A stretch of 64,000 nucleotides of DNA, from NCBI GenBank assembly GCA_033558025.1, contig JAUCEF010000002.1, positions 682,001 to 746,000 of the forward strand, written 5' to 3'. The notes below the pieces were generated by a model. That model had not been told where the DNA came from. It ran no database searches and saw nothing but the letters and a program-made list of their open reading frames with translations. Position 1 is the stretch's first letter. Each line of letters starts with the position of its first letter. Positions 43,801 through 54,658 of this stretch are shown here, piece after piece. The stretch is from Phytophthora sp. 'mugwort' (Eukaryota > Oomycota > Peronosporomycetes > Peronosporales > Peronosporaceae). The translations under genes were made by a program, and so were the position numbers.

Positions 43801-45009
43801 GGCTCGTCTCCGCCAATTTACATGACTTTGCGGTCGGTGAGCAAGCAGGCTATCGTTGATGCTGGTATGCAGAAACACGTCAGCGGCGAGCGTGACATCT
43901 ACGTCTCTCTGTACGAAAAGAACGCTCTTGTGCCGCAGCTCTTCGGAATGAACTCGAACGACTCGGACATTCACATGCTGTACGACACACAAATCGTGGG
44001 TACTCTTGAGAGTTTCTTGGATGGCGAACCCCACGGCGAGTCCTTCGTTCGTTACTACGCTGCGCAGGTTGTGATGGCACTCGAATTCATGCATTTGGTA
44101 AGCTTCCGCAATCCCTTTGCCAGTTTTAGTTCAGACGAAATCTTACAACTTTGTCTTTTGGATATTTGCAGGAGGGCGTTGTTTCGAGAATGGTTGACCC
44201 CACGAACTTGATGGTTGACCGCAGCGGAAACCTTCGAATGATTAACCTCAGGTAGGCTTGTAGTTCCTATCTACCTATCCTAGTTGACAAAATTTTACTG
44301 GTGTAATTACTAACGTGCTGTTGCTTCGAGCAGACTCTCCAAGTATGTTGGTCGTGGCCGAACCTACACTGTATGCGGTACCCCCGAGTACCTGGCCCCG
44401 GAGCAGATTACTGGCGAAGGTGAGTGTACATTCACTTGAGTCGTTGCTTATTTACGACTTCCTGCACTAACTTTATTGCTTGTGCAGGCCACAACATCGC
44501 TGCGGATTACTGGGCACTTGGCGTGCTTATGTATGAAATGCTTACTGGCGCGACGCCTTTTACCCAAGAAAACGAGAACGACTTGGAGATTCTGAATGAC
44601 ATCGCGTCGTTCCGGCCTGATCAGCTGTCGTGGCCTGAACACACAAGTGCCGAGCTGAAGGATATCATCGAGAACCTACTGAGTCCGGATCTCGCACGGC
44701 GCCTCGGATATTCGGAAGTCCGCGCCGTCGCTTGCGAGCCGATCAAGAAACACCCGTTTTTTGCCGGGACCTCATGGGAGGCCACCAAGATGGGCTCGTT
44801 CTCGGTATGCCGTGATGATCTCCACAGCGTGCATTGCTGTTCTGTAGCTGACCTAGTTTTCCTGTCCTTTTGATATTGCCATTGTGTAGGCACCGCTCGA
44901 GCCAGAGGCTGCATCAGAATTCAAGCAGATCGCAGCGAGTGGAAGTCATGAAGACATGACCATTGGCAGCATCTATACGGGTGACACCGACTGGGTCGCC
45001 GGATTCTAG
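40866..45009 (+). CDS. PP2C phosphatase + two cyclic-nucleotide-binding domains + PKG-like pseudokinase
   Basis: Twelve exons: 40866-41184, 41252-41673, 41757-41918, 42002-42589, 42661-42753, 42828-43354, 43431-43587, 43675-44097, 44172-44251, 44334-44419, 44488-44804 and 44890-45009, encoding 1,097 residues with all phases matching. MGNCC predicts N-myristoylation and palmitoylation, hence membrane attachment. PP2C (about 88-400) keeps its metal residues: NQDSYY, FAVFDGHG, SGTTS, VGDSRA, ASDGVFE and RTDDIT. Two CNB domains follow (about 500-610 and 640-735), with FGELALIYPKSR and FGEIALVRRRS keeping the phosphate-binding Glu and a following Arg. The kinase (about 775-1055) lacks key residues: the VAIK Lys is Arg, YRDLKPEN reads SRMVDPTN, and DFG reads NLR, whereas GTPEYLAPE is intact. 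The fusion family is known from plants and algae. Likely role: cGMP/cAMP-controlled dephosphorylation. Confidence 0.9.
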
Positions 45010-45409
45010 ACATGTATAAAGCCATTGCTCGCGCAGGTTAAACACTCGACGCACGACAACTAAGCGAACAGCGCCCAAACCGCCACCAATTGAAGTATTT
45101 TGTTCTTGCTAATGCGCTGATACGAGACGTGCGTGTCTCAGTTCACGATGGGAAGGTGAGCCTTGTGATTTCCATGTCTCCGAAACACACCGTACAGTCT
45201 TGCAGTAATGTCTGCACGAACACGACACACGAGCGATGAGTGAAGTTGCTCCTAACTCGTGAGTTATGAGAGATGTACACACCGCATCATGGTCGACACG
45301 TTCGGCGATGCTTGGGAAGTACGTCTCAATAGCTTCAACGGCCTTAGCGTCAGTCTAGTCCACACCACGGCAACGTCAGCAAGACACAAGGTATAAAGCT
45401 CGTCGTTAC
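45010..45409. other. 3' region of the PP2C-kinase gene
   Basis: No independent gene was recognised. On the minus strand the small gene at 45410-45800 may continue here: splicing from GTCAGT (after codon TTG, near 45417) to an acceptor GCTAAG about 76 bases on would append AVEAIETYFPSIAERVDHD and run open to a stop near 45109. Confidence 0.35.
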
Positions 45410-45800
45410 TTAACTGACCAACAACATCGAGGCCTGGAACTGCATCGCGTCGCTGTCCAATTGACACAAATCACCGCCAGTCTTCTTCACGACGAGCTCC
45501 ACCTCCTTGTCCAGTGCAAAGTGTATGACGGTCAGGCGAAACTCCTGATACCCTCCATCAGGACATGCCACACTGCAGGCATATACGACCTTAATCATTT
45601 TAACCTTAACGTAGCTCTCTAACGTCCTCATCAGTCTCTTCGTACCAGTCATCAACCGGGATCTCCTCGCCCATCAGACCGAGTTGCACGCGACTCGACG
45701 CGCAGATAAGGTATCCTTGGAACCAGGTGCCGTCGCTAGGGAAGCACAGCGCTGCACGGCCCCGAGAGCTCGAGAAGGTCGTTATCATCGCTTGGTTCAT
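45410..45800 (-). CDS. small unknown protein, probably spliced
   Basis: The start is the ATG at 45800 (MNQAMITTFSSSRGRAALCF), 48 bases from the ATG of the divergent GNAT gene. The first frame stops near 45606. A second coherent frame, with YQEFRLTVIHFALDKEVEL and LDSDAMQFQASMLL, covers about 45570-45410. A 73-base intron (donor GTACGA after codon GAC-TG, acceptor CCTGCAG) would join them as IPVDD-C-VACPDGGYQEF. Which splice is used is uncertain, and a further 3' exon downstream is possible. I do not recognise the family; a small alpha/beta protein of 100-170 residues is all that can be said. Confidence 0.5.
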
Positions 45801-45848
45801 AACCGATACTACTATGGTTAAATACGTGCCTCCACCCTCAAAGACTCA

Positions 45849-46331
45849 ATGGAACTGCGGTGTTTGACGGATGATGCGGCGCTTGTGCGAGCTGTGCAGA
45901 AGCTCAATCTGGGGGTATTACCGGTGCAACCTCCGAACTTCTGCTATCGTCGCGCGGAGAAGGACACGCGCTGTCTGTCGTGGGCTGCGGTCCTGGACGG
46001 TGATGTCGTGAGTGGCGCTGCAGTCGCAGACTTGGAGTTCGAACGAGGCGGAATGCGAACGGTGCAGCTTCGAACACTCGCGGTGCCTGCGCGATTCCGA
46101 CGTCAAGGGATCGGGAGGAAGTTGGCGATGAAAGTCATCGAACAGGCCAGAGAGGCGGAGAAGAAGGAGGGAGACAAGATTGAGAGTGTGACACTCCATG
46201 TTCACACAGGGAATGACGAGGCGCTGGCGTTCTACAAGGCTTTAGGCTTTGTTGAAAAAACACGCGTTGAAGATTACTACCGCCACTTGGAGCCTCGTTC
46301 GGCATTTGTGATGGAGTATCAACTGCACTGA
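45849..46331 (+). CDS. GNAT-family N-acetyltransferase
   Basis: Single exon, 160 residues. The acetyl-CoA-binding motif A is clear: VPARFRRQGIGRKLAMKVIE (R-R-Q-G-I-G-R, about residues 82-93). It is preceded by the strand VQLRTLAVPA and followed by VTLHVHTGNDEALAFYKALGF, the motif B pattern in which an aliphatic helix ends in YKxLGF. The N-terminal half has strands typical of the fold. Such enzymes move an acetyl group from acetyl-CoA to amines on proteins or small molecules; the substrate cannot be told. No targeting signal is seen. It shares a 48-base divergent promoter with the small unknown gene on the minus strand. Confidence 0.9.
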   Translation: MELRCLTDDAALVRAVQKLNLGVLPVQPPNFCYRRAEKDTRCLSWAAVLDGDVVSGAAVADLEFERGGMRTVQLRTLAVPARFRRQGIGRKLAMKVIEQAREAEKKEGDKIESVTLHVHTGNDEALAFYKALGFVEKTRVEDYYRHLEPRSAFVMEYQLH

Positions 46332-46401
46332 AGATCATAATTGCCAGGTAGAGGGAGAATATGTTGACTAACAGATATTAACATGGTCCACTAACGATCC
46401 C

Positions 46402-47585
46402 TCAGTAGTAGGCCTTGAAGGTGGCCTGTGTGAAGTCGTCATAGTTCATGTCGTTGTTCCAGCGTGAGAGGAGCGAAGGCACCCCCTTGGGTAGATTCTC
46501 GGTCGCTCCAGCTTCGTTGGGGGCTGTGGAGCCGTCGCCCATGGGCACAGCCATCCTTTCCTCGGGAAGAGGCTGCATGAACACAGCCAGCGTCTCACGG
46601 TTTAATCCCGTGACTTGCGGGCCTCGCACAGCGTGCGGCGTGGCTTGCAGCATGCCACCCGAGAGTATCTGCGACGTCTCGCCGATCTGGTAGACTAAAT
46701 GTCCGGGCGGGATGTTGGCCTGGAGGATCTCGCCTCGACGAGTTTTTACATAGAGCCCCGCACTCGGGTCCGGGTTTGACACTGTCGCGCCATTGCAGTC
46801 TGTGAACATGGCCTGCACAAGCCCCGTGAGCGCGCCATGGTCGTTGTGCCATCCACACCAGGCGAAGGAATCCTCGAGCGTCGTCGCCTCACTCTGCACT
46901 GAGATCTGCTCCTCGGACAGCGCGTAGTAGTGCAGCAACCTGTTCATAACAACACAGCAGCGTCAGATCGTGCTCACTATAGCTACCAATTTAGCATCAC
47001 ACACACGTACCTGGCCTTAGAACACTTGCCTGTGCTAATGATGCGATGCAGTTTGCCCTTTTCATATCCTGGACACTTTCTCTCCACCAACTTATCACAT
47101 TGGTGCGCCACCAGCACCCCCGTGTCCACAATCAACTGTCCCAGCTTCATGAAAGCCTTCTCCAGCTCTGGTAGTTCTTCCGGCCAGATATTTCGATGGT
47201 AGAACGACGGGAACTTGGCAATGAGCTGCTGGTCTCCGTTCGACAGATCGTTCGTCTCCGGGTTGTTGTAATACGACCCCTTGGCGTAGTCTGGCTTGCC
47301 CTGCAGGCTCTCCTTGCCGTGACTCCAGCCGAAGCTGTAGAACGCCTCAGGTAGCTCGCATTTGGCCTTGACGTCTTCCGGAAGGTTGGCGAACGCGAAC
47401 GCCAGGGGCAGCAGGTCGCTTCGCTTGGTGCTAAGCTCGGGGACGCCGCGCACGACGAGAATTCCCATACCTTCGTAGCCGAAAGCCTCTTCAATGATGG
47501 CGGACAGGTCCTTTTTGGCCACCAGGTCCTCGTACGAGACCACGGGCACGTCACGCGCCTTCACGGCGGAGTGGACGAGAGCCAT
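46402..47585 (-). CDS. 2-oxoglutarate/Fe(II)-dependent dioxygenase, isopenicillin-N-synthase-like
   Basis: Exons 47011-47585 and 46402-46939 encode 370 residues; the join is CSKA-R|LLHYYALS, with donor GTACGT and acceptor GAACAG. The N-terminal DIOX_N-like part has VPVVSYEDL and GMGILVVRGVPELS. The double-stranded beta-helix core has the iron triad: WHNDHG (His and Asp near 219-221) and the distal His in ATPHAVRGP (about 295). The Arg in GLNRETLAVF (about 305) is placed to bind 2-oxoglutarate. The Fe/2OG core and length fit the plant-type DIOX family, which hydroxylates or desaturates small metabolites. The substrate is unknown. It converges on the GNAT gene. Confidence 0.88.
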
Positions 47586-48089
47586 CTCTTAGCGGACAGT
47601 AGATTGCAGAATGAGCGGACGGAGCGGACAGTAAGTTAAAGTAGAGGTAGGGGAATGCATAAATCGGCGGTGACGGTAAGTATTCCGACGGTTAACTTAC
47701 ACTGTGGGTAAGCAGTGTAGGCATTAATATTCGAAGGATTTTATCGGGATAAATAAATATATAAATAAGAAGAATTTATAATTTTATTTTTAGCTTTATC
47801 GATGAACCCCGTTAAATCGGATTTGCTGTGAGCTACAAAAAACTGTGGCTACCCTAATAGTAGCCTGCCCAACACCGTCACATTGCTTCCCGTCGCACTG
47901 GAGCTGACACGCTCACCTACCCCCCGCTCGGCTGTGCAGGCAATGCGCCAGACGCGATCGAGCAGACGAGCCCGTTGCCGTCGAACCACTCGAAAATGAT
48001 ACCACTCCACCCGCAGTTGTGCGTATCGAGATGTTGTCTGCTATGACTTTCTCTTCTGCTGGCAAACGCTAGACTGTATCAAGAGGCTT
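47586..48089. other. upstream region of the dioxygenase, repeat-rich edge
   Basis: An AT-rich stretch (47740-47800) is followed by sequence without recognised coding capacity. It marks the passage from the gene block into the repeat-rich part of the window. Confidence 0.45.
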
Positions 48090-49180
48090 TACGATGCTAT
48101 TCTAGAGTTCCTCGTCCTCTCTTTCTTCTCATCGACAGTCCCTTTCCCATGGATGTCCAACTGCAACGCTGCCCTTCACGAGATACAACATCGTCCGTGT
48201 ACAACATCTTCCCCATGCTTGTCCTGAAGGGTTTGATTCGCCGCATGTGGATACTTGATCTTGTTGATGACCAGGATTTCATTACCATTAATACTCACAA
48301 CTCGATAGGGCCCGTCATATAGGCGTTGTAACTTTGGAGTTCGGCGTTCGCCGCGGACAATCATGACTTCGTTTCCAGCTGGTACTCATGCTCAATCCGG
48401 GTAGCATTTCTCGGGCGATACTCCGGGCTACCTGCTTTTCTTTGCGTGTTTGTTGCTCTCTCCAATCCACGGTTACAGGATAATCAAACAGCATATCTCT
48501 TCCAAAGGCGGCTTGGCTCGGCAAAAACCCGGTCATAGTGTGTTGCTGAGCCCGTAGGGCAAACATCACTACAGAGAGGCAATTCTCCCATTCACCTTGC
48601 GTCGAAATCGTTTCAGTACGTAATTTTTCATTGATGGCGCAGTGTACCCTCACCACAACCCATTTGCCTGCGTTTTTTTGCCGCATTGGGTTCTTTCTCC
48701 ACGTCGTAGATTCTAGCTGCTCTGTGAATTCCTTTTTGAATTCGGGTCCTTGGTCGTACACACCGTTCCGGCCGTGGATAGCGATTCAACCAAGCTTGAT
48801 CTACCATCCGTGCGGCTTCGGTGCTGGAGCCGTCAAGTATAGCGGCGATCTCCACTAGCCGGGTGCTCATATCAATGATCGTGATCGCTCGCCAGCGACC
48901 TGTAAGGGGCCCGATCGAATCGACGGCGATTTCCGTCCATGGTCGCATTTCGACATTTCGGGGCGGAAGCTTGCCATACTTGTGCTTGTTGGCCTTGTTT
49001 TGAGCGCATGCTATACACTTGCACCCAATTGAAGACGGCGGTTAGCATTCACGCCCAAGTGAACACCGCCTTGATCGACTCAAGCATGATCCGCTCCCCA
49101 GGTGGACAAACCATTCACGGTATATTCTAAAAACTCTTATACCAAGTTCGTTGGTAGCAGGATCTTCTCATTTCCTCTAC
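48090..49180 (-). pseudogene. decayed Ty3/Gypsy integrase
   Basis: From high to low coordinates the reading is a zinc-finger-like segment (about 49130-49010, CKCIACAQNKANKHKYGKLP), then the catalytic core start MRPWTEIAVDSIGPL (about 48945), then TIIDMSTRLVEIAAI. YDQGPEFKKEF follows (about 48755, matching the second D of the core), then FALRAQQHTMTGFLPSQAAF (about 48570) and a C-terminal RLYDGPYRVVSINGNEILVI near 48315-48240. Frames change several times and stops interrupt. No LTR was identified. This is a different copy from the Gypsy relic at 8.5-13.9 kb, which lacks integrase. Confidence 0.75.
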
Positions 49181-50309
49181 CTTAGTACTGTCAATCGCAC
49201 GCCATTCAGCGTTGGATTCTTCTTGCAGGAGCCGTGAACAAAAGCTTTCAGACTTGTTACGGTGACCACTTTGATGATTACATTGGCAAGGCACTTGTTG
49301 ACACTAAAATGCAAACGAAGAGCCACAACCCCAAAGTACCAACTACAAAGTAGCAACCGAGTGGGCGCTCGACTGGATTGAGCTGACGAGATTGAGGGTA
49401 CGTTCCAGCTCTGTGGGTTGATGGCGAAGCCGAATTTTAATATGTAGGAGCTCTACCCTCCTCTACGCGAGCTGTTGACAACCGGCACGAATATGGAAAT
49501 CTGGCACAAGAAGTACTTGATGATGACGATCGTGAGGATCTCCACATTTGACCGCCTTCATGATACATTCCAGATGATAATGGTTTAAGCTTGTTCAGCT
49601 GCCTCCAGTTTAGACTTGTTGTTTCTAGTGCTGACTTCGTGATGGTTTTAACGGATTTCATAACTCATCTAGATGACTTAAACGGAATTACTGACGAAGA
49701 GTACCTCGTTTCAATTAGAAGCGACATAACACCACCCGGCGAGCTGGAGATGTTTGCTGCGTCACTTCAGCTCGATTGAGGCTTGTGTCGATGGCTCACC
49801 CAGCTGCTGTCTCGGTTGCTCCGCTGCACCATAAACGTAAAGACGCTGAATGACGATTGCAAAGCCCTGAGACGAGCGATGCAGATAGTCCGTTCTACAT
49901 CATTGCCGATGTAAACCGGACCATAAGGATGAGATGCGTTAAAAGTAGATGGCTCACGTGTATAACATACAAATCGACTTCTTCGTACTCCGTCACTCTA
50001 CTGATGCTGTTTTTTTACTCCAATTACAGCACCTATATCCCGATTTCTTCTACGTGTATTTTACCATCTTGCGCCGCAATAGAACGCTGAGGTGTTATAT
50101 TTCAATTGATCACCCGGTTAGGAATCTGTCAGGTTGTTTGGGGAATCGAATCTATTCAAATAAAACGAATTTTATCAGATTCAATGGCAAAATGCGTTTT
50201 TAACATATGGAAATGACATTGTAAGTTGAAGTTCATGATACACTACCTACGAATACATACAGACCAGATTATTACTCGTAACTGCTAGGAATGACAGCTC
50301 GCCCGGAAG
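49181..50309. other. repeat-derived spacer, nothing recognised
   Basis: Several short frames on both strands (for example, plus strand 49591-49779 and 49857-50090) have no motif I can name. Part of it probably continues the Gypsy relic upstream of its integrase zinc finger (minus strand), but I cannot support that from motifs. Confidence 0.35.
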
Positions 50310-50791
50310 CTACCAAGGTGTTGGCAGCAGGGATTTCGCGGCTGACAGAGCGCCCTGCTCGGCAAGCTCCGCCTCTGTTAGCTCGATGACTTCGTCTGAG
50401 GTGTCCGAAGAAGTGAAACCCATGATCGTCACGGGAAGTCCGTCTTCTCTTAAAGCCATGATCTTTTCGAACTGCTGGCGAGTTGCAGATAGCTCAAACT
50501 GTGTGATAGTTGCATTGTGCGCAATGACAGTTTGTGCTTCGACTTTCCAGGTCCAAGACGACTTGTGGTAGGCGTGTGAATCCGCTTTGTGACGACGTTC
50601 GACGCCATGTGGAACACTATCTTCCTATCCGTGATCTCCAACTGCGCCAGAAACTTCTTGTCGATGTTCCACTTGCTGATACGCAGAATCAGGATCAACT
50701 CGTTGAGATAGCCGCCGCGCACTCCTGGTACACAAAGTTCTAATATCTGTAAAATATGTTTTCGAATATTTTTATCAGTTGATTCGTGCAA
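50310..50791 (-). pseudogene. unknown gene remnant with one frame shift
   Basis: One coherent protein can be followed on the minus strand in two frames. The first part has ILELCVPGVRGGYLNELILI, KWNIDKKFLAQLEITDRKIV and FHMASNVVTKR. Near 50580 the reading must shift by one base, after which HAYHKSSWTWKVEAQTVIAH, LSATRQQFEKIMALREDGLP and VTIMGFTSSDTSDEVIELTE follow to a stop at 50310. No ATG is visible at the upper end, and the frame abuts the foldback at 50792, so the 5' part is missing. The family is not recognised. Confidence 0.45.
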
Positions 50792-50917
50792 AGCCGCTTA
50801 GGCGTTCAGAGATAGGCAGCCTACCGGTTGTATGGAATGATTATTTACAGAGAAAAAAATGTAAATAGTCATTCCATACAACCGGTAGGCTGCCTATCTC
50901 TGAACGCCTAAGCGGCT
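50792..50917. repeat. 126-bp foldback element with 58-bp arms
   Basis: Left arm 50792-50849 and right arm 50860-50917 are reverse complements with a single mismatch, around a 10-base A-rich loop. Arms begin AGCCGCTTAGGCG. A transcript would form one long hairpin. No target-site duplication is evident at the edges. Confidence 0.95.
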
Positions 50918-51149
50918 GGTACGGGGTAAGACAGTAGCTAAATGCAAATCTTCTGACCGCATGTTAGGCTCGGCCACAGCGACAAATATCGTCCAAGCAG
51001 GCGTTGCCGATGCACCCCAACAAAGAAAAAAGCGGTACGAGAATCACCCCTAGCTAGAACACAGGACCTACCTTTGCAGCCAGTGACCCCATCCGAAATG
51101 TTCGAGGCTCCCAGAGCGGAGATGAAAGACTATCAAGGAGCCAGACAAG
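50918..51149. other. spacer before the L1-like relic, nothing recognised
   Basis: No supported feature here; it probably belongs to the 5' part of the decayed L1-like element. Confidence 0.3.
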
Positions 51150-52790
51150 TTAAGACATGATACACAACAATTCGCAAGCACTTTTGGGACAATATGCAGC
51201 AATGCTGATCAGGGCCGAAGATCTCCCAGCGGCGAGAAAGAGATTCTCTCAACTTACGGGAGCGGTGGCAGCAAGTCTACTAGATCTGTTCGAGCAAATA
51301 TTTGCCAAGAGCACGGATCCCATCCACATAGTGTCCGGGATACGACAAGAATTCCCACGCGCCCTTCTCTCTTCCTCTTGGTGGTCAAACTTCTAGGTAG
51401 TGCAATTCAACAACCACCGGAACTAACAGGGCTACCGGTTCCAGAAGACGAATGTGAAACACACACCTCTCGGCGTTTGTAGACGACTCAACACTGTTTC
51501 TGAAGCATGCGAGTCAGCTAGAACCAGCTCCGGCTAGTCCAGCGCGTTGGAGAATTATCCGGGTCTCAAGCACAGCCAGCCAAAAATAAGCTAGGTTTCC
51601 TGAATAAGGCTGTACAAATACCGGGGTTTGAGGACACGCTAGTCCTCCAACTGGGGAACACGACACGGTACCTCGGCTACGAAGTTGGAACGGGAGATGC
51701 CACACATCGAAATTGGGCGATTCGAATCCGGGCGATTCAATGCCACGGCAACAAAAATTGCCACCAGCGTGGGTGCTAATCCTTAAAGAAATCGTACTGC
51801 CGGCCATCTTATTCGAACCGGTATAAGATATTCGTGTGGGCTCATGCGACTACAACAGAAGCTGGGCGACACAAAGCCAACCTCGGTCTGTTAGTCGCAC
51901 AACAACAGACAGGAGGCATAGAATTAGCCTCCGTGGTAGTAGCGATCCAAACGCAACGCACCAAACACGCCTTGCAATGGCTGACGCAGGCGAATGATTA
52001 GTACATCTACTTGGAAATGGATGTACTAAGGCATGCCAACCCTCCCACTGCTAGTGTAGCATCAGGCCTCAGGGAGCAGAACGCAACGAGCGGGGCCACA
52101 TCAGCATCGCAACCAAGCTCCCGTACAAGATCTAGTAGCCATTCCACCCTCTACTGTCTAATGATCGGTTGCTCCTCCGTTGCACGTGTAGGTGCTCTGA
52201 GCGCAGGACGTGATGGTACAAACTCCAAAGAAACTGTGGTAATTAAAATGCGATAATTGAGTATCAGGTATGGGTCAATTATAGGCTGGCAGTCCGACAG
52301 CTGAACCTTTATTTCGAAGGAAGAGCAGAGGACAATATATGCCAGAGGCTGGAGTTCTGTGCAGGCCAGAAGGAAAAATTGGAGCATATGTTCTGGATAT
52401 GGCCTTGTGCGCAAGTGTCGGAGACATTGATAACACAAAGGACAGGTGAAAACTGGGAGCCATTAGCATTGGGAGGTTTTCAAGCAACTGGGTGCCCAGA
52501 GTCGAACCCAAGACGACACAAATTACCCAATCGAGAGTAAAAAGAGCATTTGGAGACGATGCGAAATATTGTGAAGTAGAATGGAAGAGGATTAAGTGGG
52601 TCCTCAGCTCCTTTGCATCTCCATGTTATGGGTCCATCGAAATCATGTAGTACATAAGCACGAAGAACACTAACGTTGCAAGGCGGCGTGCCGGAGTACA
52701 TCCAGGTGGAAATACGACAGCAGGCAGCACTCGCAAAACGGGACACCGAAGAGCGGATACCAGAATATAAGGCACACGATTATTACTATG
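51150..52790 (+). pseudogene. decayed L1-like non-LTR retrotransposon, reverse transcriptase 3' half
   Basis: RT motifs appear in order but in shifting frames. GIRQEFPRAPFSLF (about 51340) corresponds to the G-x-R-Q-G-x-P-L block. FVDDSTLFLKHASQLEP (about 51474) is the catalytic x-x-DD. TRYLGYEVGTGD (about 51665) is the thumb, and NWAIRIRAIQ, LPAILFEPV and QRTKHALQWLTQAND follow (to about 51995). Downstream (about 52290-52640), NLYFEGRAEDNICQRLEFCA, EHMFW-CP and FGDDAKYCEVEWKRI-like pieces fit the C-terminal zinc-knuckle part of oomycete L1-type ORF2. Many stops and frame shifts make it non-functional. No poly-A tail or target duplication was found. Confidence 0.75.
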
Positions 52791-52879
52791 TGTCAGTTTC
52801 TATATATGAGACGACCAACCGGAGGACCACAACATGCGATGAGCCATGTACAGGCCTACTTAATAGTAGGAGCTCACAC

Positions 52880-54490
52880 CCATCCCACTATTTCACTCAT
52901 GGTGGGAGCATTGCAGTCCTCCCTAGGATAGATATGGGAGTACACATTTCGCAAGCTTAAAGTGCTAATACGACCTACACTACGGCAAAGTACACGGCCG
53001 AGTCTCTGCAATGACTCGTACTGCTTTGCGTGCAACACGCCTTCCAGCGAGAAGTCAGTCAACCGCGCCGGTGGACGTCTTTCTCCCAGATGACCGAGAT
53101 ATTACTGGTCTAGAGCCTGCTTTGTTGTCTGCTCTTGGATTCTCGCCATGTTGGTCATGAGTCGCTTTGTGAGCGCGTACATCAACAGCCACCTCGTTCG
53201 GCCACCTTTGGGCACGTCGACCGCATTTCTGAGATGAGAAGCTGCTGGCGACGAACGTGTCTAATCACGGCGATAAGCTTGCTCAGAAATGACTCGCACA
53301 ACGCCACCTTGTACACCTTCTGTAGGATAAGTTCAGCTGGTGAAGACCACACCGTATCCGTAGTAGCGAGCGCGATGTTGTTGCTTTCGCAATCAGAGTT
53401 GCCAAACCGCGCTTTCTTCCGGTCATGTTGGAACCGTCAGTAGCCACACCCACCAACGCGACGCGCCAACGTGGCAGACAGCGTCCAACAACTTGAATAG
53501 TACAGCACACATACGCTCGCCCGTGTGCGCTACATGTAGAGGAAGAGCGATGAGGTGGAAATTATGTATGCGCCCATCGCGCACAAAACGAACCCTCACG
53601 CCCAGGAAGACAGACCGTGGAGAGTTGACGAGTCGAGGGCCAAAAACAATCCAGTGGTTTCCTCGAACAAAGTGCTGAGTTGCTGAAGCGCAGATGCGCA
53701 GACGATGCGGTTGAACGAGGATACGAGTGTGCCAGTGCAGCCCGAGCAGACTAACATGCCGCTTTCGTCTCGGAGGAACTGGACAATGCGAGCAGCCCTA
53801 CCCCCCCACAAAACAGCGCCCACAAGCAAAGTGAACCGCCTGGATGTCTTAATTTGGGCACGGTAATTCCCGTCATTCGTGGGCTCAAACGGCGCCAACG
53901 CACGCATCATCGGGTGAAAGAGAAGGCCGCCGATGATTTCCTCTACAACGACGCTCGGAGAACGATACGGAGCTCAGGGCCGCCTGACCCAAGGTGGGCG
54001 CACAGGGTGTCTTGGAATGACACAGACACACCAAAAAAAAATGATTCGTGGTCGTCGTCCGTGAACATGGTCTGGTACAATTCCCACTTCAGTGGGTGGA
54101 CAGAAAGCATATGCTTGGTGTAGATATTGCTCCTTAACGTGACGAAGTATTGTATTTTCGTCCTCCTCCGGCGCTTAGACTTATCTGTTCTCTCCTCGCC
54201 GGCTCCACACTCGAAAACGCTGCAGAATCGGCACACACTTGCCGTCGCGGCGTCAATTATAGCACCGACTCGCCACCTTGATACCAAACTGAGCCTCGTG
54301 CTTTCGGTTGAACGGCACCATGGGCTTGCGCGTCTTCGCATTTGGAGATCGGAACGTCGTAGTTGGCGCCATGAGGTCGATGACGTCGTGCGCTCGCAGT
54401 GCCTCGGAGAATGGAAAGGAAATGGAAGGGTCGTGGCAGTGATGGTTTCCTGCTCGTGAGCCCAAGAGGTAAACTTAGGTAGGCGAGCAA
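52880..54490 (-). pseudogene. decayed hAT-like transposase with C2H2/BED-like finger
   Basis: From 54490 downward the reading has a zinc-finger segment, VCRFC, then TKHMLSVHPLKWELYQTMF (near 54240-54090). Next come EEIIGGLLFHP and RALAPFEPTNDGNYRAQI (near 53940-53850), LALDSSTLHGLS (near 53640; first acidic residue of the transposase core), and VRFVRDGRIHNFHLIALPLH. VGVATDGSNMTGR (near 53440; second acidic residue) and CGLHQLNL (near 53350) follow. The last recognisable piece lies near 53070-52880 (TDFSLEGVLHAKQY). It is broken by several frame shifts. No terminal repeats were assigned. Confidence 0.65.
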
Positions 54491-54658
54491 CCACCTCCAG
54501 GGTGGGACGAAAATGAAATTCAAAATGATACTTTTTGAATTTGAAATCAAAATCCCACTATGAAGGAGACTTGGTCACGTACAACAACCGGATCGGCCCT
54601 CGATAGCGGTGTTGATAACCTGGCTTAGGATATTGCAGACATCTTGGGTACCGTAGGA

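Noticed and set aside
54500..54560. Imperfect inverted AT-rich sequence (GAAATTCAAAA / TTTTGAATTTG)
   Set aside because: Low complexity and imperfect; not enough to call a terminal repeat of the adjacent hAT relic.
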